Shown: positions 44,754-55,444, counted from the first letter of the stretch. The stretch: 64,000 nt of DNA from Dasania sp. GY-MA-18 (GCF_024734385.1 NZ_JANHAP010000009.1:1-64000); one strand, 5' to 3'. The notes: generated by a model not told the origin, from the letters alone. Numbers and translations are program-made.

Positions 44754-44980
44754 TAAGGCCATAGCTCTTAAAAAAACAACCATGAACAATCAGCAGCTAT
44801 CGAGCTCTGATAATTGTATCCTAAATCACATCCGCTACCCCCCCCAACATCCCAAAAAGCTTTATTCCCAATATAGGTCTATAGTTAAGCCACTATAATC
44901 ACCCCATTAACCAGCAGTAATAAGGGTTTAAACCGAGCCACTAGCGCCACAGGCCATGCTCATCACCAAAGGTTCGTTTG

Positions 44981-47900
44981 ATGTCTATCACCGTTGCCTT
45001 AAACCACAAAACCCACTACAAGTACGACCGCAAGGTGGCGCTGTCGCCCCATGTGTTTCGTTTGCGGCCAGCGGCGCATAGCCGTACTCAGATACAGGCC
45101 TATACCCTAAACATTATCCCCAAAAACCATTTTATTAGCTGGCAGCAAGACCCTTTTGGTAACTATTTAGCGCGGGTGGTTTTTCCAGAAAAAACCGATG
45201 AGTTTTCCTTTGAGGTGGATGTAATCGCCCAGCTGTTGGCGATTAACCCCTTTGACTTTTTTGTGGAGGAATATGCCGAGGAATATCCCTTTGCCTATGA
45301 GCCGCAACTTAAAAAAGAACTAACCCCTTATTTTGAATGTGAAGACAATAGCCCAGAGCTATTAGCTTGGCTTAAGCCCTTTAGGGAGCATAAGGGCAAT
45401 ACCGTCTCGTTTTTAGTGAGCCTTAATTCGGCCTTACAAAAACACATAGCCTATACCATACGGCTGGAAGCAGGGGTGCAAAGCTGCGCCGAAACCCTCA
45501 CTAAAAAAACCGGCTCTTGTCGTGACTCCGCTTGGGTATTAGTGCAGGCCTTGCGCCATTTAGGTTTGGCGGCGCGTTTTGTTTCCGGTTACTTGGTGCA
45601 GTTAGCTTCAGATGTGGCATCGCTGGATGGCCCCAGTGGCCCAGCCGAAGACTTTACCGATTTGCATGCCTGGGTAGAGGCCTATGTGCCCGGCGCAGGT
45701 TGGATAGGGCTGGACCCCACCTCGGGCATTTTTGCGGGTGAAGGCCATATACCGCTGGCCTGCACCGCCCATTATAAAAGTGCGGCACCGGTTACTGGCG
45801 GCACCGATGAGTGCGAGGTGGAATTCAGTTTTAGTAATAGCGTCACCCGCATACATGAAGACCCACGGGTAACCAAACCCTATAGCGAACAGCAGTGGCA
45901 GGCCATAGATCAGCTGGGTGACTATGTGGATGGCCTGCTGCAAAAATACGATACCCGCTTGACCATGGGCGGTGAACCTACTTTTGTTTCTATAGACGAT
46001 ATGGAGGCCGATGAGTGGAACACCACCGCCGATGGCCCTCACAAGCGTAAGCTTGCGGAAGATTTACTACTGCGCCTGCAAACACAATTTGCTCCCGGTG
46101 GCTTTCGCCATTATGGCCAGGGCAAGTGGTATCCGGGCGAACCTTTGCCGCGTTGGCAGCGGGCCTGTTACTGGCGGCGTGATCAACAGCCCATTTGGCA
46201 GGATGCTGCGTTGCAGGCCAGCTTAGAAAAAGACTATGGCGCCAAGCTAGAGCATGCTACTGCCTTTATTAATGCTTTAAGCAGTATCTTGGGATTGGAT
46301 GCCAGTTATATTAAACCCGCCTATGAAGATGGCCTGTATTTTTTATGGCTGGAGGGCAATCAACCCGCCAGCCTAGACCCGACTAAAGCCCATTTAAAAG
46401 ATTCGCGCGAGCGGCAAAAACTCGCGCAAGTGCTCAATGCTGATTTAGGCAAGGCGGTGGGCTATGTGTTGCCCCTGGCTTGGGATTTAAGCCTACAAGG
46501 CTGGCGCAGCAGCCGCTGGCAGTTGCGGCGTGAACATTTGTTTTTAATACCGGGTGATTCCGCCATGGGCCTGCGGCTACCTTTAGAGCGTGTTTATGGC
46601 CAAGCGCCCAAACCTGAGGAGGCGCTACAGCCGCGGGATTTATTTGAAACCGTAGTGCCTTTGCCTAGCAGCTTTAGCCAGCCAGCCTCGTTAAGTGCTA
46701 ACACTAAAGAGCTTAAAGAGCCCATTAAAAAACCAACCGCTAAGGCTGGGCCTGAAAAAAAATCTAACACTAGTGAGAATGTATTAACCGCGCTGGCGGT
46801 AGAGCCACGGGATGGAAAATTATTTATTTTTATGCCGCCGCTGGCTTACCTAGAGCATTACTTAAGTTTACTCGCCGCCATAGAGCAATGCGCCAAAGCT
46901 ATTAATATGCCAGTGCTTATCGAAGGCTATGGGCCGCCCGCTGATAATAGGCTGAGTAAATTTGCCGTCACCCCAGACCCGGGAGTAATAGAAGTTAACA
47001 TACACCCCGCAGCCGATTGGCAGGGCTTAAAAGATATTACCCACACGCTATACGCCGAGGCCAGGCTGGCGCGGCTAGGCACCGAAAAATTTATGCTAGA
47101 TGGCCGCCACTCCGGCACGGGCGGCGGCAACCACGTTACCCTAGGTGGCGCTACCCCAGCCGATAGCCCCATGTTGCGCAGGCCCGATGTGCTGCGCAGT
47201 TTAATTACTTATTGGCAGCATCACCCCGGTTTATCCTATTTGTTTTCGGGTTTGTTTATAGGCCCTACCAGCCAGGCACCGCGGGTGGACGAGGGGCGCC
47301 ATGAGTATTTATATGAGTTAGAAACTGCCTTTAGCCAAATCCCCAAGGGTGAAGTACCACAGCCTTGGCTAGTGGATAGATTGCTGCGCCATTTGTTGGT
47401 AGATATTACCGGCAACACTCACCGCTCCGAGTTTTGTATAGATAAACTTTACTCCCCCGACAGCGCCACCGGGCGCATGGGCTTGGTGGAGTTTCGCGCC
47501 TTTGAAATGCCACCGCACCCGCGTATGAGCTTGGTGCAAATGTTATTGCTGCGTACCTTGGTGGCTCGTTTTTGGCAGCAGCCTTACCATCATCCCTTGG
47601 TGCGCTGGGGCACTGAACTGCACGATAGGTTTTTACTGCCCCATTATGTGTGGGCCGATATACAGGATATTACCGAGGATTTAAAACAGGCGGGTTTTGA
47701 TTTTAAAGCCGAGTGGCTGTTCCCCTTTTTAGAGTTTCGTTTTCCTGTGTATGGCCGCCGCCAAATTAAAGACATAAGCATAGAGTTGCGCACCGCCATA
47801 GAGCCTTGGCATGTATTAGGGGAGGAGGTGAGCAGCAGTGGCACTTCGCGCTTTGTAGACTCATCCATAGAGCGCCTGCAAGTTAAAGTCAGTGGCCTAA

Positions 47901-48355
47901 CCGATAGCCGCTATATCCTGTCGTGTAACGGTTACCGACTGCCGTTAATGAATACCGGAGTGCAGGGTGAGTATGTGGCTGGGGTGCGGTTTCGGGCCTG
48001 GCAGCCGCCTTCGGCTTTGCACCCTATGATACCCGTGCACTCACCGCTGGTTATAGACTTAATTGATACCTGGTCGGGCAGGGCGGTAGGCGGTTGCACT
48101 TATCATGTTAGCCACCCCGGTGGTCGTCATTTTGAAACCTTCCCGGTCAATAGTTTAGAGGCCGAAGGCCGCCGCTTGGCGCGCTTTTGGGATATAGGCT
48201 ACACCCCCGGCAACTTGGCAGCCCAGTTCTCAGGCCTAAGCAGTGCGGGCTATTTTACAGCCCAAGGCTCAACGCCGGGGCCTATAGCGCCGCCCGAAGA
48301 TATTATTGAGCCCGAGTACCCGCACACACTGGATTTGCGGCGGGTAAATATATAA
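44981..48355 (+). CDS. Transglutaminase-like protein fused to DUF2126
   Basis: The 1124-residue protein opens the ligase cluster. Residues 1-95 are the bacterial transglutaminase N-terminal domain. The papain-like core follows with catalytic Cys180 (T-G-S-C-R-D-S), His229 (L-H-A-W-V) and Asp245 (L-D-P-T-S). The rest, about 300-1120, is the DUF2126 region, with R-H-S-G-T-G-G-G-N-H and E-F-R-A-F-E-M-P-P-H. The DUF2126 part resembles carboxylate-amine ligase folds in published comparative work. ATG 44981 is preferred. The gene precedes ATP-grasp and alpha-E genes, so a joint role in making and cutting amide bonds is inferred. Confidence 0.88.
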   Translation: MSITVALNHKTHYKYDRKVALSPHVFRLRPAAHSRTQIQAYTLNIIPKNHFISWQQDPFGNYLARVVFPEKTDEFSFEVDVIAQLLAINPFDFFVEEYAEEYPFAYEPQLKKELTPYFECEDNSPELLAWLKPFREHKGNTVSFLVSLNSALQKHIAYTIRLEAGVQSCAETLTKKTGSCRDSAWVLVQALRHLGLAARFVSGYLVQLASDVASLDGPSGPAEDFTDLHAWVEAYVPGAGWIGLDPTSGIFAGEGHIPLACTAHYKSAAPVTGGTDECEVEFSFSNSVTRIHEDPRVTKPYSEQQWQAIDQLGDYVDGLLQKYDTRLTMGGEPTFVSIDDMEADEWNTTADGPHKRKLAEDLLLRLQTQFAPGGFRHYGQGKWYPGEPLPRWQRACYWRRDQQPIWQDAALQASLEKDYGAKLEHATAFINALSSILGLDASYIKPAYEDGLYFLWLEGNQPASLDPTKAHLKDSRERQKLAQVLNADLGKAVGYVLPLAWDLSLQGWRSSRWQLRREHLFLIPGDSAMGLRLPLERVYGQAPKPEEALQPRDLFETVVPLPSSFSQPASLSANTKELKEPIKKPTAKAGPEKKSNTSENVLTALAVEPRDGKLFIFMPPLAYLEHYLSLLAAIEQCAKAINMPVLIEGYGPPADNRLSKFAVTPDPGVIEVNIHPAADWQGLKDITHTLYAEARLARLGTEKFMLDGRHSGTGGGNHVTLGGATPADSPMLRRPDVLRSLITYWQHHPGLSYLFSGLFIGPTSQAPRVDEGRHEYLYELETAFSQIPKGEVPQPWLVDRLLRHLLVDITGNTHRSEFCIDKLYSPDSATGRMGLVEFRAFEMPPHPRMSLVQMLLLRTLVARFWQQPYHHPLVRWGTELHDRFLLPHYVWADIQDITEDLKQAGFDFKAEWLFPFLEFRFPVYGRRQIKDISIELRTAIEPWHVLGEEVSSSGTSRFVDSSIERLQVKVSGLTDSRYILSCNGYRLPLMNTGVQGEYVAGVRFRAWQPPSALHPMIPVHSPLVIDLIDTWSGRAVGGCTYHVSHPGGRHFETFPVNSLEAEGRRLARFWDIGYTPGNLAAQFSGLSSAGYFTAQGSTPGPIAPPEDIIEPEYPHTLDLRRVNI

Positions 48356-48527
48356 GTGGCCGTTTAAACCGGCCTGTGGGTTTGCTGGCTTAAACACTGC
48401 CAACTAGACTTTACTGCGGGTATAGAACTACAGCTAAAAAAACAAGAAAACACTATTAGCCATAAAGCGTTTAAATTGATTCAAGTAGTAGCAGTTGTAA
48501 CGATAATCACCACAGAAGGATTAACGA

Positions 48528-51092
48528 TTGACTGATGAAGCCGAGGTAGCAACTCTAGGTTCGCAATTAAGCAGTGGCTATGGTGCATTGCAGGGCGCGG
48601 CCTATGATGAAATGTGGTCTAAGGAGGCAGGCCAAACCCTAGAGCATTGGCGGCCATTAATTCGCTCTTTAGAAGCCGTAGGCGATAAGGAATTGCAGCG
48701 CAGGCATATGGAGGCGCAGCGGTTGTTACGTGAAAATGGCGTTAACTACAATGTTTACCACGATGCCGATGAGTTTTCGCAAACTTGGCAGTTAGATACC
48801 GTACCTTTATTAGTGCCGCAAAAAGATTGGGATCAGCGCGAGCAGGCACTGGCGCAAAGGGCGACATTATTTAATCTTATTTTGCAGGACCTCTACGGCG
48901 AACGCCGCCTGGTTAAAGAGGGCTTAATCCCCGCCAAGTTACTGTATAGCAATAAACATTTTTTACGCCCCTGTTATAACCTGCCTCAAGAGGCCAGCGC
49001 GCTGACCTTTTATTCTTGCGACTTGTCGCGCGGCCCTAATGGCCAGATGTGGGTGCTGTCCGATCGTACGCAAACACCTTCAGGTGCGGGCTACGCGCTA
49101 GAAAACCGTATAGTGATGACGCGTTTATTTCCCGATACCTTTAGGGAAATTCAAGTGCATAGGCTGTCGTTATTTTTTCGCACGGTGCGGGAAAGCCTTA
49201 GCAAGTTAACCCCTAACCGCGAAGACCCACGCATAGTCGTACTTACCCCCGGCCCCGATAGCGAAACCTATTTTGAACACGCCTACCTAGCCTCTTACCT
49301 GGGCTACCATTTAGTGCAAGGCAACGACTTGGCGGTTAAGGATGGCAAGGTCTGGCTTAAATCCTTAGAGGGCTTAAAGCAGGTTGATATAATTTTTCGG
49401 CGTTTAGACGATAGTGACTGCGACCCCTTGGAGCTGAGTGAAAGCTCCAAACTAGGCATACCCGGTTTATTACAAGCCGTGCGTGAAAAACAAGTGGTGA
49501 TTGCCAATCCCTTGGGTTCAGGCGTATTAGAAAGCCCAGGTTTATTACCTTTTTTACCCGCTATCGCCAAAAGCTTATTAGGGGAAGAGTTAAAAATCCC
49601 CTCTGTGGCAACCTGGTGGTGCGGGCAGGAGAAAGAGTTGCAATATGTGTTGGATAATTTACCTAAGCTGGTGATTAAATCCATTAGCGAAAGGCACTCG
49701 GGAGTTTTTTGCCAAGCATTAGATAAAGCACAGTTAGATGAGCTGCGCTCACGCATAAAACGCAATCCCCATTTATATGTGGGGCAAGAGCATTTACATT
49801 TTTCTACGGCGCCCACCCTCATTGATAATGTGCTTAAGCCTAGGCTGAGTGTTATGCGCAGTTTTTTGGTGGCAACCGAAACTGGCTATGCCGCTATGCC
49901 GGGCGGCTTAACCCGGGTAGCACGTAAAGCCGATAGTTTTTTAGTGTCTGATGCGCAGGGCGGCATTAGCAAAGATACTTGGATACTCAATGATGCCCCC
50001 GATAAGCAATTAAGAGTATGGCCACAAATTGTTCATACGGGTCAATTTGATAATGAAGAGGAAGAAGTGTTACCCAGCCGCGCCGCCGAAAACTTATATT
50101 GGGTGGGGCGTTATATAGAACGTAGCGAAAGTACTGCAAGGTTACTGCGTACCGTTATTGCCAACCTTAATGATACTGATGACTATGGCGACGACAGCGA
50201 CAAAGCCTGCCTGCACATACTACTGCAAGCCCTAACCACTATGACAGGTACGGTACCGGGCTTTCTTGGTGATAAAAGTACATTGTTAAATCAACCCTTT
50301 GATGAGCTTAAATCCCTGATCTTGGATAGCAAACGCATGGGCGGTTTGGCTCAGGTATTAAACAGTTTTGTGCGTTCGGCCTTTAGCGTACGTGATTTAT
50401 GGTCTAATGATACTTGGCGCACCATAGATGATATAGACGAAGAGTTTAATCAATCACAAGCAGAACCCATTAATTTATATTCCTTACACAGTCGTTTAGA
50501 TGAAGCCGTGTCTTATATTATGGCCTTTATAGGTTTGGCCGGTGAGAGCATGTCGCATGATAATAGCTGGCATTTACTGGATATAGGCAGGCGCATAGAA
50601 CGGGTATTAATGCAGCTTAAACTACTGCGCTTTTGTTTAACTGAAACTCAAGACAAAGTGGTAGAGCATTTGCTGTTGGAGTCCTTGCTAAATACGCAGG
50701 AAAGTTTAATTACCCATAGGCGGCGTTATAGAAAATCGCAAAGTATAGAAACAGCCTTGGAGTTATTGTTATTGGATCCAACAAACCCACGCTCCTTAGC
50801 TTTTCAAGTTTTTCGTATAGAGCAATTTGTTAATGGTTTACCACGCAGCAATAAAAAACAGCATTTAGATGAAGAGCAGCGGCTATGTTTGCTGGCCACT
50901 ACCCGTGTCAGGGTTGCTAGGGCCAGTGATTTAATCGCAGTCAATGGCAGTGAGCGTACCGAGCTAAAACTATTTCTTGATGAGATAGAACAAACCATTA
51001 CAGCGCTGGCAAAATCTTTACACCATACCTACTTTAGTCATACCCAAAGTGCGCAGCAGCTAACCACTATACGCCTGGAGATAGCGCCATGA
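48528..51092 (+). CDS. Circularly permuted ATP-grasp protein fused to alpha-E domain
   Basis: The 854-residue fusion starts at TTG 48528 with an AAGGA site. Residues of about 1-490 are the circularly permuted type 2 ATP-grasp (COG2308), which shows L-Y-G-E-R-R-L, V-V-L-T-P-G-P and G-G-L-T-R-V-A. Residues of about 520-850 are the alpha-E domain (COG2307), with Y-W-V-G-R-Y-I-E-R near its start and a helix-rich tail. The same two parts occur as separate genes at 51990 and 53445. It is proposed by family to be an amide-bond-forming ligase with an unknown substrate. It overlaps the next gene by 4 bases. Confidence 0.88.
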   Translation: MTDEAEVATLGSQLSSGYGALQGAAYDEMWSKEAGQTLEHWRPLIRSLEAVGDKELQRRHMEAQRLLRENGVNYNVYHDADEFSQTWQLDTVPLLVPQKDWDQREQALAQRATLFNLILQDLYGERRLVKEGLIPAKLLYSNKHFLRPCYNLPQEASALTFYSCDLSRGPNGQMWVLSDRTQTPSGAGYALENRIVMTRLFPDTFREIQVHRLSLFFRTVRESLSKLTPNREDPRIVVLTPGPDSETYFEHAYLASYLGYHLVQGNDLAVKDGKVWLKSLEGLKQVDIIFRRLDDSDCDPLELSESSKLGIPGLLQAVREKQVVIANPLGSGVLESPGLLPFLPAIAKSLLGEELKIPSVATWWCGQEKELQYVLDNLPKLVIKSISERHSGVFCQALDKAQLDELRSRIKRNPHLYVGQEHLHFSTAPTLIDNVLKPRLSVMRSFLVATETGYAAMPGGLTRVARKADSFLVSDAQGGISKDTWILNDAPDKQLRVWPQIVHTGQFDNEEEEVLPSRAAENLYWVGRYIERSESTARLLRTVIANLNDTDDYGDDSDKACLHILLQALTTMTGTVPGFLGDKSTLLNQPFDELKSLILDSKRMGGLAQVLNSFVRSAFSVRDLWSNDTWRTIDDIDEEFNQSQAEPINLYSLHSRLDEAVSYIMAFIGLAGESMSHDNSWHLLDIGRRIERVLMQLKLLRFCLTETQDKVVEHLLLESLLNTQESLITHRRRYRKSQSIETALELLLLDPTNPRSLAFQVFRIEQFVNGLPRSNKKQHLDEEQRLCLLATTRVRVARASDLIAVNGSERTELKLFLDEIEQTITALAKSLHHTYFSHTQSAQQLTTIRLEIAP

Positions 51093-51988
51093 AGTATCGT
51101 GTTAGTCACACCAGTAAATATATTTATAGTGAGTCAGTCAGCCGCTGCCATAATGAGGTGCGCATGACGCCGCTAAATAATCGTAACCAAAGTGTAGAAA
51201 AAACCAAAACTAAAATATTCCCTATGCCACAAAAAACCTTTGAGCGCATAGATTATTTTGGTAACAAGGTTATTGGTTTTGATATACACAGGGAGCATAA
51301 AAAACTCACCGTTACTGTCATCAGCGAGGTGCAAACCCTGCCACCAGCTAAGCCCAGTGCCGAGTTTGAGAAAATGCCCTGGAATCAAGTGCGCGACATG
51401 ATGCACAGCTCCAGCAATAGCCTGGACATACTGGCTAAAGAGTATTTATTGGCTTCGCCGCTAGTGCCCTTGGAAGATGAGATACAGACCTATGCGGCAC
51501 TCTCTTTCCCCGAGGGCAGGCCTATTTTTGAGGCCTTACAAGATTTAACCAAACGCATTTATAAAGATTTTAAATACGAGCCAGGTTTTACCACCATTAG
51601 CACACCGCTGGCCGAGCTTATGCAGCATAGAAAGGGCGTGTGTCAGGACTTTGCCCATTTAGAGATAGCCTGTGTACGCAGCATGAATTTACCCGCTGCT
51701 TATGTCAGTGGTTATCTGGAAACCGACCCGCCTCCCGGCAAAGTTAAGCTAGTAGGCTCGGATGCCTCCCATGCTTGGTTGACTGTTTATATCCCCGGTT
51801 TTGGTTGGCAGGACTTAGACCCTACTAACAACCAACAACCCAATGAGCGTTACGTGACCGTTGCGGTGGGGCGTGATTATGCCGATGTCACTCCTTTAAA
51901 AGGCGTTATTTATGGCGGTGGTGCGCATAAGCTAGAAGTAAAAGTAGATGTGGCGCCTATGGCTATGGCCCATCAGGAGGGGGCATGA
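51089..51988 (+). CDS. Transglutaminase-like cysteine protein
   Basis: The 299-residue protein has the transglutaminase N-terminal domain (1-85) and a core with Cys185 (R-K-G-V-C-Q-D-F-A-H), His228 (A-S-H-A-W-L) and Asp244 (D-L-D-P-T-N). It is standard for the COG1305 group that accompanies ATP-grasp/alpha-E pairs. It should cut or transfer a peptide amide. It overlaps both neighbours or nearly so (ATGA with the gene upstream, one base gap downstream), so it is one operon. Confidence 0.9.
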   Translation: MKYRVSHTSKYIYSESVSRCHNEVRMTPLNNRNQSVEKTKTKIFPMPQKTFERIDYFGNKVIGFDIHREHKKLTVTVISEVQTLPPAKPSAEFEKMPWNQVRDMMHSSSNSLDILAKEYLLASPLVPLEDEIQTYAALSFPEGRPIFEALQDLTKRIYKDFKYEPGFTTISTPLAELMQHRKGVCQDFAHLEIACVRSMNLPAAYVSGYLETDPPPGKVKLVGSDASHAWLTVYIPGFGWQDLDPTNNQQPNERYVTVAVGRDYADVTPLKGVIYGGGAHKLEVKVDVAPMAMAHQEGA

Positions 51989-51989
51989 A

Positions 51990-53441
51990 ATGACCATAGA
52001 ATGGAAAAATTATCAGGCTGAAAAGTTTTATGATGAACTGATGATAGCCAGCAATAAAGCCCGCCCCTGTGGTAAAAAGCTGGCAAAGTATTTGGCCTCT
52101 TTATCTAATAGCGATTTGGAAACGTATCGCATCGCCACCGAGCTTTCTATTAAAGAAATAGGGGTTAGCTTTACCGTTTATAATCAAGAGGAGGGCTCTA
52201 TAGATAGAAGCTGGCCCCTGGATATATTTCCGCGCATTATGACTAAAACAGAATGGCAGAAAATAGAGGCAGGATTAAAACAGCGGGTACAAGCACTCAA
52301 TTTATTTATTGCTGACTTATACGGTGAACAGCGCATTTTAAAAGATGGCATAGTCCCCAAAGAAGTATTTAAAAATTCCAAAAACTTTCGCGAGCAGTGC
52401 ATAGGGGTTAAACCGCCCTTAGGTATTTGGGCGCATATATGCGGCAGTGATTTGGTGCGTGATAAAGATGGGGTGATGTATGTGTTAGAGGATAATCTTA
52501 GGGTACCCTCTGGTGTTTCATATATGTTAGAGAACCGCTTAGTGATGAAACGCGTATTTCCTGAGCTGTTTGAGGATTACAGTATCTTACCTGTAGATGA
52601 CTACCCCTCTAAGCTATTTGATATGCTAGCCTCTATTTCACCGCGCCCAGCTGATTACCCCGAGGTGGTGGTGTTAACGCCCGGCATTTATAACTCGGCC
52701 TATTTTGAGCATGCCTATTTAGCCCAGCAAATGGGCTGCGAGTTGGTTGAGGGCAGGGACCTGGTGGTACACGACGATGACTGCGTGTATATGCGTACCA
52801 TGCGCGGCCTTAAACGGGTAGATGTGATTTACCGCCGCATAGATGATTTATTTTTAGACCCAGAGGTATTTAATAAAGAGTCTACCTTAGGGGTGCCTGG
52901 GCTAATGCGCGCCTGGCGTAAAAACAATGTCGCTTTGGCCAACGCCCCCGGTGCAGGGGTGGCAGATGATAAGGTGGTGTATGCCTTTGTACCAAAAATT
53001 ATTCAATACTATTTAGGTGAGGAAATAAGCCTGCCTAATGTAAAAACCTATATCTGCATGTATGAGGAAGATAGAAAGTATGTGCTGGCAAACTTAGACA
53101 AGTTGGTGGTAAAACCAGCCAATGAATCCGGTGGCTACGGTATGTTGGTGGGGCCTTCCTCTACCAAAAAACAGCAAAAACAATTTGCGGAACTGATTAA
53201 GTCCAACCCCGGAAATTATATAGCCCAGCCTACCTTGAGCCTGTCTACCGTGCCTACCTTGGTTAAAAACAAAGTGGAGCCTCGTCATGTGGATATGCGC
53301 CCCTTTATTTTAAGCAGTGATAGGGTAGAGGTGACCACCGGCGGCCTTACTCGCGTGGCCTTGGTGAAAAACTCCTTGGTTGTTAACTCCTCCCAAGGTG
53401 GCGGCAGTAAGGATACTTGGATAGTGGATGAGGAGGCCTAG
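51990..53441 (+). CDS. Stand-alone circularly permuted ATP-grasp protein
   Basis: The 483-residue protein starts at ATG 51990 with AGGAGGGGG upstream; the earlier in-frame start at 51948 would overlap the transglutaminase gene. It shows L-Y-G-E-Q-R-I-L, P-S-G-V-S-Y-M-L-E-N-R, V-V-L-T-P-G-I-Y, K-P-A-N-E-S-G-G-Y-G-M-L-V-G (nucleotide-binding region) and G-G-L-T-R-V-A-L. It matches COG2308 and is a paralogue of the N-terminal half of the fused protein upstream. The downstream gene encodes the matching alpha-E part. Confidence 0.9.
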   Translation: MTIEWKNYQAEKFYDELMIASNKARPCGKKLAKYLASLSNSDLETYRIATELSIKEIGVSFTVYNQEEGSIDRSWPLDIFPRIMTKTEWQKIEAGLKQRVQALNLFIADLYGEQRILKDGIVPKEVFKNSKNFREQCIGVKPPLGIWAHICGSDLVRDKDGVMYVLEDNLRVPSGVSYMLENRLVMKRVFPELFEDYSILPVDDYPSKLFDMLASISPRPADYPEVVVLTPGIYNSAYFEHAYLAQQMGCELVEGRDLVVHDDDCVYMRTMRGLKRVDVIYRRIDDLFLDPEVFNKESTLGVPGLMRAWRKNNVALANAPGAGVADDKVVYAFVPKIIQYYLGEEISLPNVKTYICMYEEDRKYVLANLDKLVVKPANESGGYGMLVGPSSTKKQQKQFAELIKSNPGNYIAQPTLSLSTVPTLVKNKVEPRHVDMRPFILSSDRVEVTTGGLTRVALVKNSLVVNSSQGGGSKDTWIVDEEA

Positions 53442-53444
53442 TCT

Positions 53445-54404
53445 ATGCTCTCTCGCGTGGTTGAAATGATTTATTGGACGGCTAGATATTTAGAGCGCAC
53501 TGAAAATTTGGCCAGGCTGATTAACGTTAACTCCAATTTATTACTGGATTTACCCAAAAGCATTGCCCCAGGCTGGGAGCCTTTAATTAATATTACCGGC
53601 ACCAGAGAAAGCTATTTAGAACAGCACGATGATTTTAATGAGCGCACGGTGTTGGCTTATTTGGTTAACCAAAATAATAGCCCTTCGTCTTTGGCCAAAG
53701 CCTTATCAGGTGCCAGAGAGAGTGCCAGAACCATACGCGATGTGATTCCGCGAGAAAGCTGGGAGCAAATCAACGCCCTGTATCTCTATGCCAAAGACAA
53801 TAGTAATAAGGTTTTTGTTAAATCACAGCGCTTTGAGTACTTAAATAATATTATTTTACGCTGTCAAACTCTTAATGGCCTATTCGCCGGCACCATGAAC
53901 CAAGATGAGGGTTATTCATTTTTATTAATAGGCCGCAATTTGGAGCGCGCCGATATGACTACGCGTATTATTGATGTGCGCTCTGCTGATTTATTAGCGG
54001 ATGAAAATCAAAGCCTGCAGCCCTTTGATCTTATTCAATGGATGAGCGTTTTAAAATCTTTGTCGGCTTATCAAATGTATAGGCGTAGTATGCAGGTTAA
54101 AATTAATCGTTCGGCGGTATTAAAGTTTTTATTTCAATCAGAGGTATTCCCGCGTGCGCCTTATCACTGTATCGCCAAAGTAGAGTTTAGCACTATGGAT
54201 CTGCCTAATAATGAAGCCCCTCTGCGGCTTATAGGCAGAGTAAAGCGCGATTTAATTGATACAGATGTAGGTAACTTAGAGCAAGAAGCGTTGCATGAAT
54301 ATATAGACCAACTGCAACTCAGTTTTATTAATATAGGCGATGCTTTTAGCGAGCAATATTTTTTATCAGGCAATATGCAGCATCAGCAGCAGGCTGATTC
54401 ATGA
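53445..54404 (+). CDS. Alpha-E domain protein
   Basis: The 319-residue, nearly all-helical protein begins [20 protein letters not shown], the alpha-E (COG2307) signature, and has [10 protein letters not shown] mid-way. It follows the ATP-grasp gene by 3 bases and is paralogous to the C-terminal half of the fused protein. Its molecular role is unknown; it nearly always accompanies the permuted ATP-grasp. Confidence 0.9.
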   Translation: MLSRVVEMIYWTARYLERTENLARLINVNSNLLLDLPKSIAPGWEPLINITGTRESYLEQHDDFNERTVLAYLVNQNNSPSSLAKALSGARESARTIRDVIPRESWEQINALYLYAKDNSNKVFVKSQRFEYLNNIILRCQTLNGLFAGTMNQDEGYSFLLIGRNLERADMTTRIIDVRSADLLADENQSLQPFDLIQWMSVLKSLSAYQMYRRSMQVKINRSAVLKFLFQSEVFPRAPYHCIAKVEFSTMDLPNNEAPLRLIGRVKRDLIDTDVGNLEQEALHEYIDQLQLSFINIGDAFSEQYFLSGNMQHQQQADS

Positions 54405-54465
54405 ACTTGGTTTCTACGATAAGTTTTTAGCCAGTTATTCAAAAACGAATAAGGATGCATCAGCG

Positions 54466-55263
54466 ATGTGGTTACGTACCAGCTGCGAATTAAATTTTGT
54501 TATTCAACAACCCACCCCTTTTGTGTTTATGTTAAGGCCGCGCAGCGGTGCCCAACAATGGGTGGCGCGAGAGGAATATGCCATAACACCGCATTTTCAG
54601 GCTGAGGAGTACACCGATATATACGGCAATCTGTGCCAGCGCTTGATTGCCGAGCCCGGCAATTTAACCGTGCGCACCAGCGCCGATATTATGACCAGCG
54701 CCAAATTGGATGAAAGCCCAGGAGCGCCGTTTACCTTAATACAGCATCTGCCTGAACAAGTATTAATGTATTTATTGCCCAGCCGTTACTGTGAGTCCGA
54801 TAGGTTTCATGAAATGACTATGCCTGCGGTAGAAGGGCAATTGGCGGGTTATGACCAAGTAGCGGCTATTGTTAATTGGGTGAGAAATAATATTAGTTAC
54901 AGCCCCAGCCAGGAGAATTGGCCCATCAGTGCCACCGAGGTTAATCAAAACGGCCAAGGGGTGTGCCGCGATTTAGCGCATGTGGCAATAGCCATGTGCA
55001 GAAGTATTAGCATACCCGCACGCTTGGTGGTGGGTTACTTGCATCAACTGCAGCCCATGGATTTGCACGCTTGGTTTGAAGCCTATGTGGGTGGCCGCTG
55101 GTACAGTTTTGACCCCACTCAAGCACAGCTAAAAGGCGGCTATGTAGCGGTGGGCTTTGGCCGCGATGCCGCCGATGTAGCTATTTATAATCAGTTTGGG
55201 CCGGAAACTTTTGCCCATAGCCAAAAAATCACCGTTAAATTGTTGAACAACAATGATCACTAA
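54466..55263 (+). CDS. Transglutaminase-like cysteine protein, third in the cluster
   Basis: The 265-residue protein starts at ATG 54466 with AAGGA about nine bases upstream; the in-frame start at 54340 would overlap the alpha-E gene. It has a short N-terminal domain and a core with Cys167 (G-V-C-R-D-L-A-H), His201 (L-H-A-W-F) and Asp216 (F-D-P-T-Q). It ends the operon, before a repeat-rich gap. With it the cluster has three transglutaminase folds, two ATP-grasps and two alpha-E domains. Confidence 0.9.
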   Translation: MWLRTSCELNFVIQQPTPFVFMLRPRSGAQQWVAREEYAITPHFQAEEYTDIYGNLCQRLIAEPGNLTVRTSADIMTSAKLDESPGAPFTLIQHLPEQVLMYLLPSRYCESDRFHEMTMPAVEGQLAGYDQVAAIVNWVRNNISYSPSQENWPISATEVNQNGQGVCRDLAHVAIAMCRSISIPARLVVGYLHQLQPMDLHAWFEAYVGGRWYSFDPTQAQLKGGYVAVGFGRDAADVAIYNQFGPETFAHSQKITVKLLNNNDH

Positions 55264-55330
55264 TTTAATAGGTTTTTTGGTTTATTTTACAGCGCAGGAC
55301 TAAGGCGCATATCAATATGCTAACCTACCC

Positions 55331-55444
55331 GGTCATGCCGGACTTGATCCGGTGCTAGGCTACACCGTTCTTACCTTGGTCATACCGGACTTGATCCGGT
55401 GCTAGGCTACGCCGTTCTTACCTTGGTCATACCGGACTTGATCC
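55331..55444 (+). repeat. 47-bp tandem repeat of REP-like units
   Basis: Three units starting at 55331, 55378 and 55425 repeat GGTCATxCCGGACTTGATCC followed by GGTGCTAGGCTAC and a GTTCTTACCTT tail, with an exact period of 47. The third unit is cut by a MITE at 55445 and its end resumes at 55736. The palindromic core is related to the repeats near 43.1 kb. Confidence 0.9.

Noticed and set aside
55331-55444. Three regular repeats that could be mistaken for a CRISPR array
   Set aside because: The whole 47-bp unit, including the part between palindromes, is repeated, so there are no unique spacers, and no cas gene is in the window.
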